Positions 16,145 to 24,675 of a stretch of 44,876 nt of DNA are shown here, one piece after another. This DNA is from Rhodobacteraceae bacterium UBA1943. Lineage in GTDB: Bacteria > Pseudomonadota > Alphaproteobacteria > Rhodobacterales > Rhodobacteraceae. A model generated the notes under the pieces. It had not been told where the DNA came from and did no database searches. It saw only the letters and a list, made by a program, of their open reading frames with translations. The stretch covers positions 1 through 44,876 of the forward strand of contig DDEX01000009.1 of assembly GCA_002336845.1 (NCBI GenBank), read 5' to 3'. The position numbers and the translations under genes were made by a program. The first letter of the stretch is position 1; every line of letters begins with the position of its first letter.

Positions 16145-17439
16145 GCAGCCTGACCCCGCGCGAGATCGTCTCGGAGCTTGATCGCTTCATCATCGGGCAA
16201 AAGGACGCCAAGCGCGCCGTTGCCGTGGCCCTGCGCAACCGCTGGCGCCGCAAGCAACTGGGCGCCGAGATGCAGGAAGAGGTTTATCCCAAGAACATCC
16301 TGATGATCGGACCGACCGGCGTTGGCAAGACCGAGATTTCCCGGCGTCTTGCGAAACTGGCGCGCAGCCCGTTCCTGAAGGTTGAGGCGACCAAGTTTAC
16401 CGAGGTGGGTTATGTCGGGCGCGATGTGGAGTCGATCATCCGCGATCTGGTCGATGCCGCGCTGATCGAAACCCGTGCCCGGATGCGCGACGATGTGAAG
16501 GCCCGCGCCGAAAAGGCCGCCGAGGACAGGGTAATCGAGGCGCTTGCGGGCAAGGAAGCCCGCGAACAGACGCGCGAGATGTTCCGCGCCAAGCTGCGCC
16601 GGGGCGAGTTGAACGACACGATCATCGAGATCGAGGTACAGGACAGCGCCTCGCCCATCGGAATGTTTCCGATGGCGCCCGGCATGGAAAGCCAGATGCA
16701 GGGGCTGCAAGACCTGTTCAAAGGCTTTGGCGGCCGCACCACGCGGCGGCGCGTCTCGGTCGCTGACAGCCACGAATTGCTGATGGGGCAAGAGGCCGAC
16801 AAGCTCTTGGATGACGAGGCGGTAAAGACGGCGGCGCTGGAGGCCGTGCAGGAAAACGGCATCGTTTTTCTGGATGAAATCGACAAGATTTGCGCCCGCG
16901 CCGATGCCCGCGGTGCCGATGTCAGCCGCGAGGGTGTGCAGCGCGACCTGTTGCCGCTGATCGAGGGTACAACGGTTTCCACCAAATACGGCCCGGTCAA
17001 GACCGACCATATCCTGTTCATCGCCTCGGGCGCATTCCATGTGGCCAAGCCCTCGGACCTTTTGCCGGAATTGCAGGGCCGCCTGCCGATCAGGGTTGAG
17101 CTGGCACCTCTGACCGAGGAAGATTTCGTCCGCATCCTGACCGAAACCGACAACGCCCTGACCCGACAATACACCGCGCTGATGGGAACCGAGGAGGTCA
17201 CGGTTTCCTTCATGCCGGACGGGATCGCCGCCATCGCCCGGATCGCCGCCGAAGTGAACCGCAGCGTCGAGAACATCGGCGCGCGCCGCCTGCATACGGT
17301 CATGGAGCGGGTGTTTGAAGAGCTGTCCTTCACCGCGCCCGACCGGCCCGGCGATGCGGTGACGGTGGACGAGGCCTTCGTCGAACGCAATGTGGGCGCG
17401 CTGGCTCGCTCGGCCGACATTTCGCGCTATGTACTCTAG
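16141..17439 (+). CDS. hslU: HslU ATPase subunit of the HslVU protease
   Basis: A 432-residue AAA+ unfoldase. Walker A is GPTGVGKTE (57-65) and Walker B is VFLDEID; an inserted I-domain occupies about residues 110-240; the C-terminal tail SRYVL is the segment that docks into HslV and activates it. Length is normal. Coupled to hslV by a 4-base overlap. Confidence 0.97.
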   Translation: MSSLTPREIVSELDRFIIGQKDAKRAVAVALRNRWRRKQLGAEMQEEVYPKNILMIGPTGVGKTEISRRLAKLARSPFLKVEATKFTEVGYVGRDVESIIRDLVDAALIETRARMRDDVKARAEKAAEDRVIEALAGKEAREQTREMFRAKLRRGELNDTIIEIEVQDSASPIGMFPMAPGMESQMQGLQDLFKGFGGRTTRRRVSVADSHELLMGQEADKLLDDEAVKTAALEAVQENGIVFLDEIDKICARADARGADVSREGVQRDLLPLIEGTTVSTKYGPVKTDHILFIASGAFHVAKPSDLLPELQGRLPIRVELAPLTEEDFVRILTETDNALTRQYTALMGTEEVTVSFMPDGIAAIARIAAEVNRSVENIGARRLHTVMERVFEELSFTAPDRPGDAVTVDEAFVERNVGALARSADISRYVL

Positions 17440-17450
17440 CGGAAATACCC

Positions 17451-17489
17451 GGCCCGCAGGTGCGGCGGCTTGACCGCAGCCGGCGGGCC
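17451..17489. other. Extended stem-loop after hslU
   Basis: GGCCCGC (17451-17457) pairs with GCGGGCC (17483-17489), and inside it TGCGG (17461-17465) pairs with CCGCA (17474-17478). It fills the gap between the hslU stop and the next gene. There is no T tract, so it is not a classical terminator; it may protect the hslVU mRNA 3' end or attenuate read-through. Confidence 0.4.
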
Positions 17490-17504
17490 TACAATTCTTG
17501 GCCG

Positions 17505-18632
17505 ATGATTTTCAGGGGTGCTGCGTTGAACAAAGTGATCCTGTTTGTTGTGCTGTCGATTGCCGCGGCTTGCGCCCCGCGTGGCCGGATTACCTATGAA
17601 CCAGAGGCGGCCAGAATCGGCATGATCGAACAGGTCTATGTCAGCACCATGCGCCAGTCATTGCCCGAGGGCGGCTTCGGCACCGAGCGCAGCGAAACGC
17701 CCTCTTATGCGCGCTACGATATTTCGGTTCCGCCAGTGCGCAAGCTGGGCAGCATCGAATGGCCACCGCGCCATGGCAAACCGGACCCGCGACGGCACTA
17801 TCTGACGACAGCAGCAAAAATCTATCCGCAGACGGCGGCCTTTCGAAAAGATCTGGCCGCCGATCTGCGCCGGAACAACGGGGAAGCCATCGTCTTCGTG
17901 CATGGTTACAACAACAACTTTTCCGAAGGCCTTTACCGCGTCGCCCAGCTTGCCCATGACCTGGAGATTCCGGGGGTCGAGGTGCATTATTCCTGGCCCT
18001 CGGCGGCGAACCCCTTGGGCTATGTCTATGACCGCGACTCTGCGATCTTTGCCCGCGACGGGTTGAGCGCATTGCTGCATGAAATTGATGCGGCAGGGGC
18101 AAAACGCATTCTGCTGGTTGCGCATTCGATGGGGTCATCCCTGACAATGGAGGCGCTGCGCAGCCTTGCCTTGCGCGGCGACCGCAAGACGCTGGCAAGG
18201 CTTTCGGGTGTTATCCTGATCTCGCCAGATCTTGATGTGGATGTGTTCCGCGAACAGGCCAAATCGATTGGAACCTTGCCGCAGCCGTTCCTGATTTTCG
18301 GATCGAACCGCGACAGGGTATTGCGGGTTTCCGCAGGCCTGACAGGACAAAAGGAAAGACTGGGTTCGTTGACCGACCTGACGCGGCTTGCCGATCTTAA
18401 GGTGACGTTCCTTGATGTCGGCGCCTTTGCCAAAGGCGCGTCGCATTTCCTTGTGGCGGATTCGCCCGCGCTGATCCTGCTGCTGGGACGGATCGGTGAG
18501 GTAGATAATGTGCTGGAGGCCGAGCGGGCGCGGCGGGTTGGCCTGCTGCCGGGGGTAGTTCTGAGTGTTCAGAACGCCACGCAGATCGTGTTGCGGCCAA
18601 TAGGCACGGTGGCGAACGAGCTGACGCGCTAG
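17505..18632 (+). CDS. Lipoprotein-like alpha/beta hydrolase (DUF900 type)
   Basis: A 375-residue protein. A hydrophobic N-terminus, KVILFVVLSIAAAC, ends in a lipobox-like AAAC (Cys23), suggesting a membrane-anchored periplasmic lipoprotein. The hydrolase core has the oxyanion-side motif VFVHGYNNNF and the nucleophile elbow AHSMGSS. The HGYNN sequence and overall order match the DUF900 alpha/beta-hydrolase group; substrates of that group are mostly unknown. ATG 17505 gives the signal peptide; GTG 17460 would bury it. It converges with the smr-like gene, 12 bases apart. Confidence 0.8.
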   Translation: MIFRGAALNKVILFVVLSIAAACAPRGRITYEPEAARIGMIEQVYVSTMRQSLPEGGFGTERSETPSYARYDISVPPVRKLGSIEWPPRHGKPDPRRHYLTTAAKIYPQTAAFRKDLAADLRRNNGEAIVFVHGYNNNFSEGLYRVAQLAHDLEIPGVEVHYSWPSAANPLGYVYDRDSAIFARDGLSALLHEIDAAGAKRILLVAHSMGSSLTMEALRSLALRGDRKTLARLSGVILISPDLDVDVFREQAKSIGTLPQPFLIFGSNRDRVLRVSAGLTGQKERLGSLTDLTRLADLKVTFLDVGAFAKGASHFLVADSPALILLLGRIGEVDNVLEAERARRVGLLPGVVLSVQNATQIVLRPIGTVANELTR

Positions 18633-18644
18633 CGCGTGCCGCGC

Positions 18645-19208
18645 CTAACGGCGGCGCAGATAGACATAGACAGCACCAGAGCCGCCATGGCGAAGGTGCG
18701 CCTCCACCACTTGCTGAACGGCAAGGCCAAGGGGCGGCAGGTGCAGCCAATGTGGCACCTGTTGACGCAAGACCCCACCCTGCCGGTGCGAATGATCATC
18801 GACACGGCCCGGCTTTCCCTTGCCGGTGATGACCAGCACCAGACGCAGGCCATTTTCTTGTGCGCCAAGGATGAAATGGATCAACTCGCCATGTGCCTCG
18901 GCAAGGGTCATGCCATGAAGATCGATCCGCGCCTCGGGCGCCAGCTTGCCGCGCGTCATGCGGGCGTGCGTCTTGGCATCCATGCGCAATGGCGATTCAG
19001 CCGGACGCGCGGTCTTTGGCGGTGACTTTTCACCCAACCGGAAGACCGGCAACTGGGGTGGGGCGGGAGGCGGCTGTATGGGGGGAATAGCGGGTGTCAG
19101 GGCGGGTGGTGCAACCTTGGCGTGGCGGCGCGTGTTGGGCGTGACGGTGCTGGCCACGGCCTGCCAGAGCGCCTGCTCCTCGGGGTGAAGGTCACGGCGG
19201 CGCGCCAT
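18645..19208 (-). CDS. Smr-domain protein
   Basis: A 187-residue protein with a proline-rich low-complexity middle (about residues 35-55) and a C-terminal Smr domain (about 93-185) carrying the IDLHGMT motif, ITGKGKPG and the GVLRQQVPHWL segment. Smr domains of this type are nicking or RNA-cleaving nucleases also found at the end of MutS2; small stand-alone forms in alphaproteobacteria have no settled role. ATG 19208 follows the mltA stop by 4 bases. It is the last gene of a tim44-mltA-smr operon. Confidence 0.88.
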   Translation of the reverse strand: MARRRDLHPEEQALWQAVASTVTPNTRRHAKVAPPALTPAIPPIQPPPAPPQLPVFRLGEKSPPKTARPAESPLRMDAKTHARMTRGKLAPEARIDLHGMTLAEAHGELIHFILGAQENGLRLVLVITGKGKPGRVDDHSHRQGGVLRQQVPHWLHLPPLGLAVQQVVEAHLRHGGSGAVYVYLRRR

Positions 19209-19212
19209 GCCT

Positions 19213-20235
19213 TCAACCTTCGGGCAAGAGCGCATAGGCTCGGTCGATGGGCAAAAGCAGGATCAGGCGACCGCCATCCTTGACCGTGCCAGCAGCATCA
19301 CCTGCCGCAAGTCCCGTGCCATAAAAGATATCGGCCCTTTGTGGGCCCTTGATCGCGCCGCCCGTGTCTTGTGCGATCATCAAGGCGCGGATCGGATCGG
19401 TGCCGTCCTTTTCGATCCAGACCGGCGCCCCGAGAGGCGTATAGAGAGGATCGATCGCGACCGAACGCAGGGTTGTAATCGACCGGCCCATGGCACCGAT
19501 AGGGCCTTTGTCAACCGGAAGGTCGGCCAGCTTGCGAAAGAAGATATAGGACGGGTTGATGTTCAGCAGCTCGAGTCCAGCCGCGCCCATGCTGCGCACA
19601 TAGCTGCGGATTTCCTGGGCCGAGACCTGATCGGGCCGATGGGTTCCGCGGCGGATCATCTCTTGTCCGACCGACCTGTAGGCAAAGCCATTGCGGCCTG
19701 CATATCCAACCCGCACGGTCCTTCCGTCAGGCATTCTGATACGGCCAGAGCCTTGAATTTGCAGAAAATAGACATCGACCGGATCTTCCAGCCACGCAAG
19801 CTCCAGCCCTCGCCCACGAAGGGCACCGTTTTCAATGCTGGCCCGGTCGTAAAAGGTCTGCCCGTCCTGTAACTCTGGCGGGCGGCGATAGATAGGCCAG
19901 GAAAAGCGTGGTGTGCGAACCGGAGAGCCGTCGAGTTCTGGCTCGTAATATCCGGTGAACAGCGCGGGTGGCGCACCGATCAGTACCGGCCGGAAGAACA
20001 GTTCGAAGAAAGCGCGGGCAGAGGCGTCGGTCTTGTTGGCATCATGCGCCAGCCGGCAAAGTGGAACCCAATCGGCAGCGGTCAGCAGATCGCAGGTTTC
20101 GAGAAATGACGTCAATGCGGCGCGGTGATCATCGTCATTCCAGCCGTCAAGGTTTTCAAAATCAAGGATCTGTGCGGGGGCCGGAAAGGCCGTCATTGCA
20201 CAGAGAATCCCGAAAAGACGCAGAAGACCACGCAT
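19213..20235 (-). CDS. mltA: Membrane-bound lytic transglycosylase A
   Basis: A 340-residue murein transglycosylase. An N-terminal signal peptide (MRGLLRLFGILCAMTAFPAP) precedes the MltA barrel (GYYEPELDGS, the IQGSGRIRMPDG region) and the 3D domain with the catalytic aspartate in MIAQDTGGAIKG. It cleaves glycan strands to 1,6-anhydro-muropeptides, the material that feeds MurNAc recycling. No lipobox cysteine follows the signal, so it may be soluble in the periplasm. Start set by a 3-base overlap (ATGA) with the tim44-like stop. Confidence 0.93.
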   Translation of the reverse strand: MRGLLRLFGILCAMTAFPAPAQILDFENLDGWNDDDHRAALTSFLETCDLLTAADWVPLCRLAHDANKTDASARAFFELFFRPVLIGAPPALFTGYYEPELDGSPVRTPRFSWPIYRRPPELQDGQTFYDRASIENGALRGRGLELAWLEDPVDVYFLQIQGSGRIRMPDGRTVRVGYAGRNGFAYRSVGQEMIRRGTHRPDQVSAQEIRSYVRSMGAAGLELLNINPSYIFFRKLADLPVDKGPIGAMGRSITTLRSVAIDPLYTPLGAPVWIEKDGTDPIRALMIAQDTGGAIKGPQRADIFYGTGLAAGDAAGTVKDGGRLILLLPIDRAYALLPEG

Positions 20236-20894
20236 CAGTCCCCAGTTGCAACGAGTTGCCAATTGGGGTCTGCTGCACCCATCTTGCGCGCGAAAGTCCA
20301 GTTGTCGCGCTGGCGCTTGACCTCACCGGCTGCGCCCTCGACCACCTCGCCCGCCTTGTTGCGAACGACCGAGGTGATTTCCGAGACGAAGCGCACGGTG
20401 ATTTCGCCAGTTCTAGTCGTGCTGTCAAATTCGGCGTCATCAAGGGTCAGTTCGCGAATACCGAGAAAGGTCGTGTCTGGCGTCAGGCCCTGAGCTTCGC
20501 GGGCATTGATGGCTTGGGCAAAGGTTGCGGCAACCTCATCCGACAGAAAGCTGCGGATCCGGTCCAGCTCTCCTTTTTCAAAGGCCATCAGGATCATTTC
20601 ATAAGCCCCCCGCGCGCCACGCAGGAATTCTCCCACAGCAAACGAGGGCTCGGCGGTCTTCATCGCCTTGAGTGCGGCAGCGGCAGCACTATTTTCGGGA
20701 ACGTGGTCGGTGATGTCCTCATCCGTACCCGCGATGGTTGGCGGTGTTGCCCGGCGCAACGATGGCGTGGCGTCGTCTCTGGAAAGGGGCGGTTTCTCAA
20801 AACCTTCACGGGTGCCAAGAACCGAGCGCAACTTCAGGATCAGGAAAACAGCGATACCCGCCAGAACGAGAAGCTGGATCAGGGAAGAGTTCAT
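20235..20894 (-). CDS. Tim44/TimA-domain membrane protein
   Basis: A 219-residue protein with an N-terminal transmembrane helix (SLIQLLVLAGIAVFLIL), a charged linker and a C-terminal Tim44-like domain (about residues 85-219) containing ARGAYEMILMAFEKGELD and DNWTFARKM near the end. It belongs to the bacterial Tim44/TimA family, relatives of the mitochondrial import motor protein, found widely in alphaproteobacteria in this position beside secB. Its bacterial function is only partly known; the secB neighbour hints at an envelope or export role. ATG 20894 has GAGG upstream. First gene of a three-gene operon. Confidence 0.88.
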   Translation of the reverse strand: MNSSLIQLLVLAGIAVFLILKLRSVLGTREGFEKPPLSRDDATPSLRRATPPTIAGTDEDITDHVPENSAAAAALKAMKTAEPSFAVGEFLRGARGAYEMILMAFEKGELDRIRSFLSDEVAATFAQAINAREAQGLTPDTTFLGIRELTLDDAEFDSTTRTGEITVRFVSEITSVVRNKAGEVVEGAAGEVKRQRDNWTFARKMGAADPNWQLVATGD

Positions 20895-21113
20895 CGGCGG
20901 CCTCATGCATCCGGGGGGTTGGTTCCGGCTGTCTGGATTTATGTAGGATGATGCGCGGCGCAAGTCCACCGCCCGGACCGATATGCCGGATGCCGACAGA
21001 CTTCTTGTCGCATTACGAGGCCTTATTTCGCGGCAGTTTCCCCGCCATCGGCATTGAGACGGCCAAGGCGACCTGTTAGGAACGCCGCAACCCGGCATGA
21101 GAGGAGAATTCAT

Positions 21114-21587
21114 ATGGCCGAAGAGAATGGCGCCGCGTCGCAGGTTCGCATGTCGGTTCTGGCACAGTTTGTCCGAGACCTCTCATTCGAGAACATGGTG
21201 GCGCAAAAAGGCGTCAGCGCAAGCGAGGTCAAGCCAGATATTCAGGTTGCCGTCAGCCTGGATGCCCGCAAGCGCCCGGCGCCCAGCCAGTTCGATGTGA
21301 TCTCGAAATACCGCGTGACCTCGGTCAACAAGGCCAATGGCGAGACGTTGTTCCTGTGCGAAGTGGATTATGGCGGGATTTTTCAGGTTGAGGGGGTGCC
21401 GGAGGATCAACTGCATCCGTTCCTGCTGATCGAATGCCCGCGACTGCTGTTCCCTTTTGCCCGCCGGATCATCTCGGATCTGACACGCGACGGAGGCTTT
21501 CCGGCACTGAATATCGACAACGTGGATTTCGTGGCGCTTTACCGTCAGGAAATTGCCCGGCGTGCGCAGGCCGCGCAGCCGAACTGA
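21114..21587 (+). CDS. secB: Protein-export chaperone SecB
   Basis: A 157-residue tetrameric chaperone that holds preproteins unfolded and passes them to SecA. Recognisable blocks are YVRDLSFEN-like FVRDLSFEN near residue 22, the CEVDYGGIFQVEG strand and the ECPRLLFPFARRIISDLTRD region followed by FPAL. Alphaproteobacterial SecB of this length is standard. ATG 21114 is backed by GAGGAGAATT; earlier in-frame starts lack such a site. Diverges from tim44 and converges with dnaQ. Confidence 0.96.
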   Translation: MAEENGAASQVRMSVLAQFVRDLSFENMVAQKGVSASEVKPDIQVAVSLDARKRPAPSQFDVISKYRVTSVNKANGETLFLCEVDYGGIFQVEGVPEDQLHPFLLIECPRLLFPFARRIISDLTRDGGFPALNIDNVDFVALYRQEIARRAQAAQPN

Positions 21588-21615
21588 TCGGGTGAACCGC
21601 TCGGGGCGCCAACGC

Positions 21616-22320
21616 TCAGACCAGACGACGCCTCCACAAAGAGGCGTCGCCCAGCTTTTGAACCATGGCTTCATGGGCCGCAGCTTCGTCCGCCGTTGTG
21701 CGGACAGGCAGGGGTGAAGGTCGCGCATAGGGGCGCCAGGCTTGGGCGGCAACTGCCACCTTCTGGGTCGCGATCTCTGATCCGCCGGGCGACAGAACGA
21801 GGTCGGGCTGACGCCCGCCAATCAGCTCAAGATAGACATCCGCAAGAATTTCGCTGTCAAGCAGCGCACCGTGTTTTTCGCGGCGGGAGTTGTCCACACC
21901 AAACCGACGGCACAGGGCATCAAGAGAGGCGGGCGAGCCAGGAAACTTGGCGCGCGCCATCGCCAGGGTATCGATCGCCCTGTCCCAACCCAGCGGTGGC
22001 AGATTTACCGCCTTCAGCTCGGCATTGAGAAACTTCACGTCGAAGGCCGCATTGTGGATGACCAGTTTCGCGTCCCCGATGAAATCGATGAAGTCCTGCG
22101 CAATGGCGCGGAAGACCGGCTTGTCGCGCAGGAACTCATCGCCAAGACCATGAACCTCGAACGCCTCGCGCGGCATGGTACGCTCGGGGTTGATGTACTG
22201 GTGATAGGTCTGTCCGGTCGGCATGTGATTGAACAGCTCTACCGCGCCAATCTCGACGATGCGGTGGCCCTCAGAGGGTTCAAAGCCCGTGGTTTCGGTG
22301 TCGAGAACGATTTCACGCAT
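21616..22320 (-). CDS. dnaQ: DNA polymerase III epsilon subunit
   Basis: A 234-residue 3'-5' proofreading exonuclease of the DEDDh class. Exo I is LDTETTGF (D7, E9), Exo II is NAAFDVKFL, and Exo III has the H and D of REKHGALLDSEIL. The last 55 residues are the tail that contacts the polymerase. I start at MREIVLD, 3 codons inside the longest frame. The start lies 8 bases inside the end of coaE. First on the left arm of replication-linked genes next to the probable origin. Confidence 0.95.
   Translation of the reverse strand: MREIVLDTETTGFEPSEGHRIVEIGAVELFNHMPTGQTYHQYINPERTMPREAFEVHGLGDEFLRDKPVFRAIAQDFIDFIGDAKLVIHNAAFDVKFLNAELKAVNLPPLGWDRAIDTLAMARAKFPGSPASLDALCRRFGVDNSRREKHGALLDSEILADVYLELIGGRQPDLVLSPGGSEIATQKVAVAAQAWRPYARPSPLPVRTTADEAAAHEAMVQKLGDASLWRRRLV
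21626..21649. other. Hairpin at the dnaQ 3' end, facing secB
   Basis: CGACGCCTC, a 6-base loop, GAGGCGTCG: a perfect 9-base-pair stem inside the last codons of dnaQ and 38 bases after the secB stop. No T tract on either side. It could end or protect the secB transcript, or be coding coincidence. Confidence 0.35.
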
Positions 22321-22900
22321 GATGGGCACGAATATAGAAGATCAGGGCACGAATATAGGCGTGTGTCTGATCAAGCGCGAGCGTTTCCACAATATGCGTG
22401 GCCCGCCGCCGTTTTTCCGCATCGGGCATCTGGCGGGCCAGAACCAGATGAAAGGCCTGTTCCGTCATACCAGGGCGGGAAAGCACACGCGTCCTTTGCA
22501 AATCGGCGGGAGCCGTGACGACAAGCGTGGCATCCATTTCGCTTTCTGTGCCCTTCTCGAACAACAGCGGAATGTCGAAAACCACGATATCCGCCTGGCT
22601 GTTGGTGAGAAAAACCTGCCGGTCACTGGCCACCAAAGGGTGGACGACCTGCTCGATCCGCGAGAGCAAATCTGGGTGCCGTGCGATCTCACGCTTCAAT
22701 GTTTCACGGGAAACACCGCTGCCCTCGATTGCCTGCGGGCAGAGGCTGGAAATTGCCGCGACCGCTTGCCCACCGGGTGCATACATACGGTGGACGGCAG
22801 CATCGGCATCCCACACATCTATGCCCTCTTCGCGGAAGAAACCGGCGACGGTGGACTTGCCCATGCCGATAGAGCCCGTGAGGCCGAGCCGGAAGGTCAT
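22313..22900 (-). CDS. coaE: Dephospho-CoA kinase
   Basis: A 195-residue kinase that phosphorylates dephospho-CoA in the last step of coenzyme A synthesis. P-loop GSIGMGKST (residues 9-17), the DADAAVH motif, DIPLLFE and the lid RQ arginine motif are present. It overlaps aroE (4 bases) and dnaQ (8 bases), so these genes are translated as a coupled unit. A near-perfect parS site is embedded in the codons for VSRET. Confidence 0.95.
   Translation of the reverse strand: MTFRLGLTGSIGMGKSTVAGFFREEGIDVWDADAAVHRMYAPGGQAVAAISSLCPQAIEGSGVSRETLKREIARHPDLLSRIEQVVHPLVASDRQVFLTNSQADIVVFDIPLLFEKGTESEMDATLVVTAPADLQRTRVLSRPGMTEQAFHLVLARQMPDAEKRRRATHIVETLALDQTHAYIRALIFYIRAHHA
22700..22715. other. parS-like site inside coaE (one mismatch)
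   Basis: TGTTTCACGGGAAACA differs at one position from the universal parS palindrome TGTTTCACGTGAAACA. It lies 1.6 kb left of the probable origin. ParB is expected to bind and spread from here, as from the two perfect sites to the right. Confidence 0.75.
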
Positions 22901-23736
22901 GTGGCCAGCACCGCTGCGCGGGTATCGGCATCGACTTCGGGGCGATGGCCGAACCAGCGTTCAAAGCCGGGGGCTGCCTGGTGCAACAACATCCCAAGTC
23001 CGTCAACCGTGCGGCAACCGTGCTGGGCTGCCTGTTCCAGAAGCGGGGTGCGAAGTGGGCTGTAAACCAGATCGGTCACCGTAGCCTCCGGCTCCAGCGC
23101 ATCCAGCGGGATGCGGAATTCTGGTTTGCCTGTCATGCCAAGCGACGTCGTGTTGACGACTGTCATGGCGCCCTCAAGCATGTTTCCAGCCTGAACCCAG
23201 TCCTCGACAACGATTTTGGCGCCAAAATCGGCTTTGAGCGCCTCGGCCCGCGGCCTGGTGCGATTGGTCAGTCGAATCTCTGGCACTCCGGTTTCCAGAA
23301 GTGCTGCGATGACGGCCCGCGCCGCGCCGCCTGCGCCGAACACCACGGCGGGGCCTGCTGTCGGTATCCAATCCGGCGCGCCCTGGCGAAGATTTGCGAT
23401 GAAGCCGGCTCCATCGGTGTTGTCAGCTTGTATGCGGCCATCGCGGCGGAAAATCAGAGTGTTGGCCGCCCCGATCAGAGCCGCGCGGTCAGAAACGACA
23501 TCGGCAAGCTTCAATACCTCCTCCTTGTGGGGAAGGGTGACGTTCAGACCGACAAAGCCAAGGCGCGGCAGAATGTTCAGCGCATCGCCCAGATCGGCTG
23601 GGGCGACATCCATGGGGATATAGTGCCCCTTGATACCGTAACGCTTGAGCCAATAGCCATGAAGTGCCGGGGAGCGGCTATGGGCAATCGGGTGACCGAT
23701 GACGCCGGCAAGCGGTATTCCAGCACCTGCAATCAT
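22897..23736 (-). CDS. aroE: Shikimate dehydrogenase
   Basis: A 279-residue NADPH-dependent enzyme reducing 3-dehydroshikimate to shikimate in aromatic amino acid synthesis. The substrate-binding SRSPALHGYWL, catalytic lysine in NVTLPHKE, aspartate in QADNTDGAGF and NADP-binding FGAGGAARAV are all visible. Four-base overlaps with maf upstream and coaE downstream. Confidence 0.96.
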   Translation of the reverse strand: MIAGAGIPLAGVIGHPIAHSRSPALHGYWLKRYGIKGHYIPMDVAPADLGDALNILPRLGFVGLNVTLPHKEEVLKLADVVSDRAALIGAANTLIFRRDGRIQADNTDGAGFIANLRQGAPDWIPTAGPAVVFGAGGAARAVIAALLETGVPEIRLTNRTRPRAEALKADFGAKIVVEDWVQAGNMLEGAMTVVNTTSLGMTGKPEFRIPLDALEPEATVTDLVYSPLRTPLLEQAAQHGCRTVDGLGMLLHQAAPGFERWFGHRPEVDADTRAAVLAT

Positions 23737-24332
23737 GACTCGATGAATCCTCTCAGCGTCAGGTAGGACAATAGCGGCAACAATGGCAGGCCGAGGATGG
23801 TAAAATGATCGCCCTCAATGGCGGAAAACAGCCTGACGCCCTCTTCCTCCAACTTGTAGCCGCCGACACTTTGGCCAACCTGTGGCCAGTTTCGTGCAAG
23901 ATAGCCGGCAAGATATCCATCGCTGAAGTTTCGCATTGTCAACCGTGCGGTTCCGACATGCCGCCAGACGGGTTGCCCTTGATGGCAGACCACGACCGCG
24001 GACAAGAGCCGGTGAGTGTTGCCGCGCAAAAGGACAAGCTGACCCTGCGCCTCTTGTAGTGATTCCGGCTTGGCCCAGACCTTGTTCTGAAACTCCAACA
24101 CCTGATCACAGCCAATGACCACCGCATCAGGATGGCGGTCGGCAACGCGGACTGCCTTCATCTCGGCCAGGGTATCGGCGATGTCCCGGGGGCTGGCAGC
24201 CTCATGAACCAGGCTGGAGCGGATCGTATCTTCGTCAATCCGCGCTGCTTGCGTCCGTACGGATAAACCGGCCGCTTCCAGAAGCTGCCGACGGATGGTC
24301 GAGCCGGAGGCGAGGATAATCGGGGGCGCCAT
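23733..24332 (-). CDS. maf: Maf-family nucleotide pyrophosphatase
   Basis: A 199-residue Maf/HAM1-fold enzyme that hydrolyses non-canonical or modified NTPs. The N-terminal signature LASGSTIRRQLL, the GCDQVLEF motif and the C-terminal GGYKLEEEGVRLF with EGDHFTILGLPL are present. Subgroup (dTTP/UTP or 7-methyl-GTP type) cannot be settled by eye. In Caulobacter and Rickettsia the Maf-like gene (RP001 family) flanks the chromosome origin, as it appears to here. Confidence 0.9.
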   Translation of the reverse strand: MAPPIILASGSTIRRQLLEAAGLSVRTQAARIDEDTIRSSLVHEAASPRDIADTLAEMKAVRVADRHPDAVVIGCDQVLEFQNKVWAKPESLQEAQGQLVLLRGNTHRLLSAVVVCHQGQPVWRHVGTARLTMRNFSDGYLAGYLARNWPQVGQSVGGYKLEEEGVRLFSAIEGDHFTILGLPLLPLLSYLTLRGFIES

Positions 24333-24675
24333 GAAATCTGTGGATATTCTGCTTATGTTCCTGATAGGCGATCTCGCGCCCCTTAGAGGTGTGGGAAAGC
24401 CACCATGATTGTCAAGCCATTGGCCGGGGTTATCCAGATGTGCACAGATGCTTCAACTTGATGCACGACCTGTTGGGAACCAGATATAGCCTGGAGCGGT
24501 TATCAGACTATCTATATGATTTTACTTATTTATATTTGTACTATCACCCGACTGCCACTCCCGTTCAGATGGGGAAAAGTTGTGGGAAACCCATGAATTC
24601 CAGTTTCCACAGGGCCAACAATCACATCATTCCTTTCTTACTTCTTTCTATATAGAAGGACTATAAGAGGTTCGC
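24333..24675. other. Probable chromosome replication origin (oriC)
   Basis: A 343-base non-coding gap between divergent maf and hemJ, clearly more AT-rich than its surroundings, with the richest stretch at 24501-24545. DnaA-box-like sites (consensus TTATCCACA): ATATCCACA on the minus strand at 24339-24347 and TTATCCAGA at 24430-24438, each 8 of 9; weaker 7-of-9 sites at 24390-24398, 24581-24589 and 24603-24611. A 12-base palindrome TTCTATATAGAA lies at 24646-24657. Genes point away on both sides, parS sites flank it and parAB is near. The maf side matches the known Caulobacter and Rickettsia origin neighbourhood. No RNA gene was seen. Confidence 0.65.

Noticed and set aside
16102..17295. Long open frames antisense to hslVU and, similarly, antisense to maeB, argG and addAB
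   Set aside because: They are shadows of high-GC coding sequence; the opposite strand has complete, recognisable proteins and these lack ribosome sites and family motifs.
24500..24508. TTATCAGAC as a DnaA box
   Set aside because: Only five of nine bases match the consensus.
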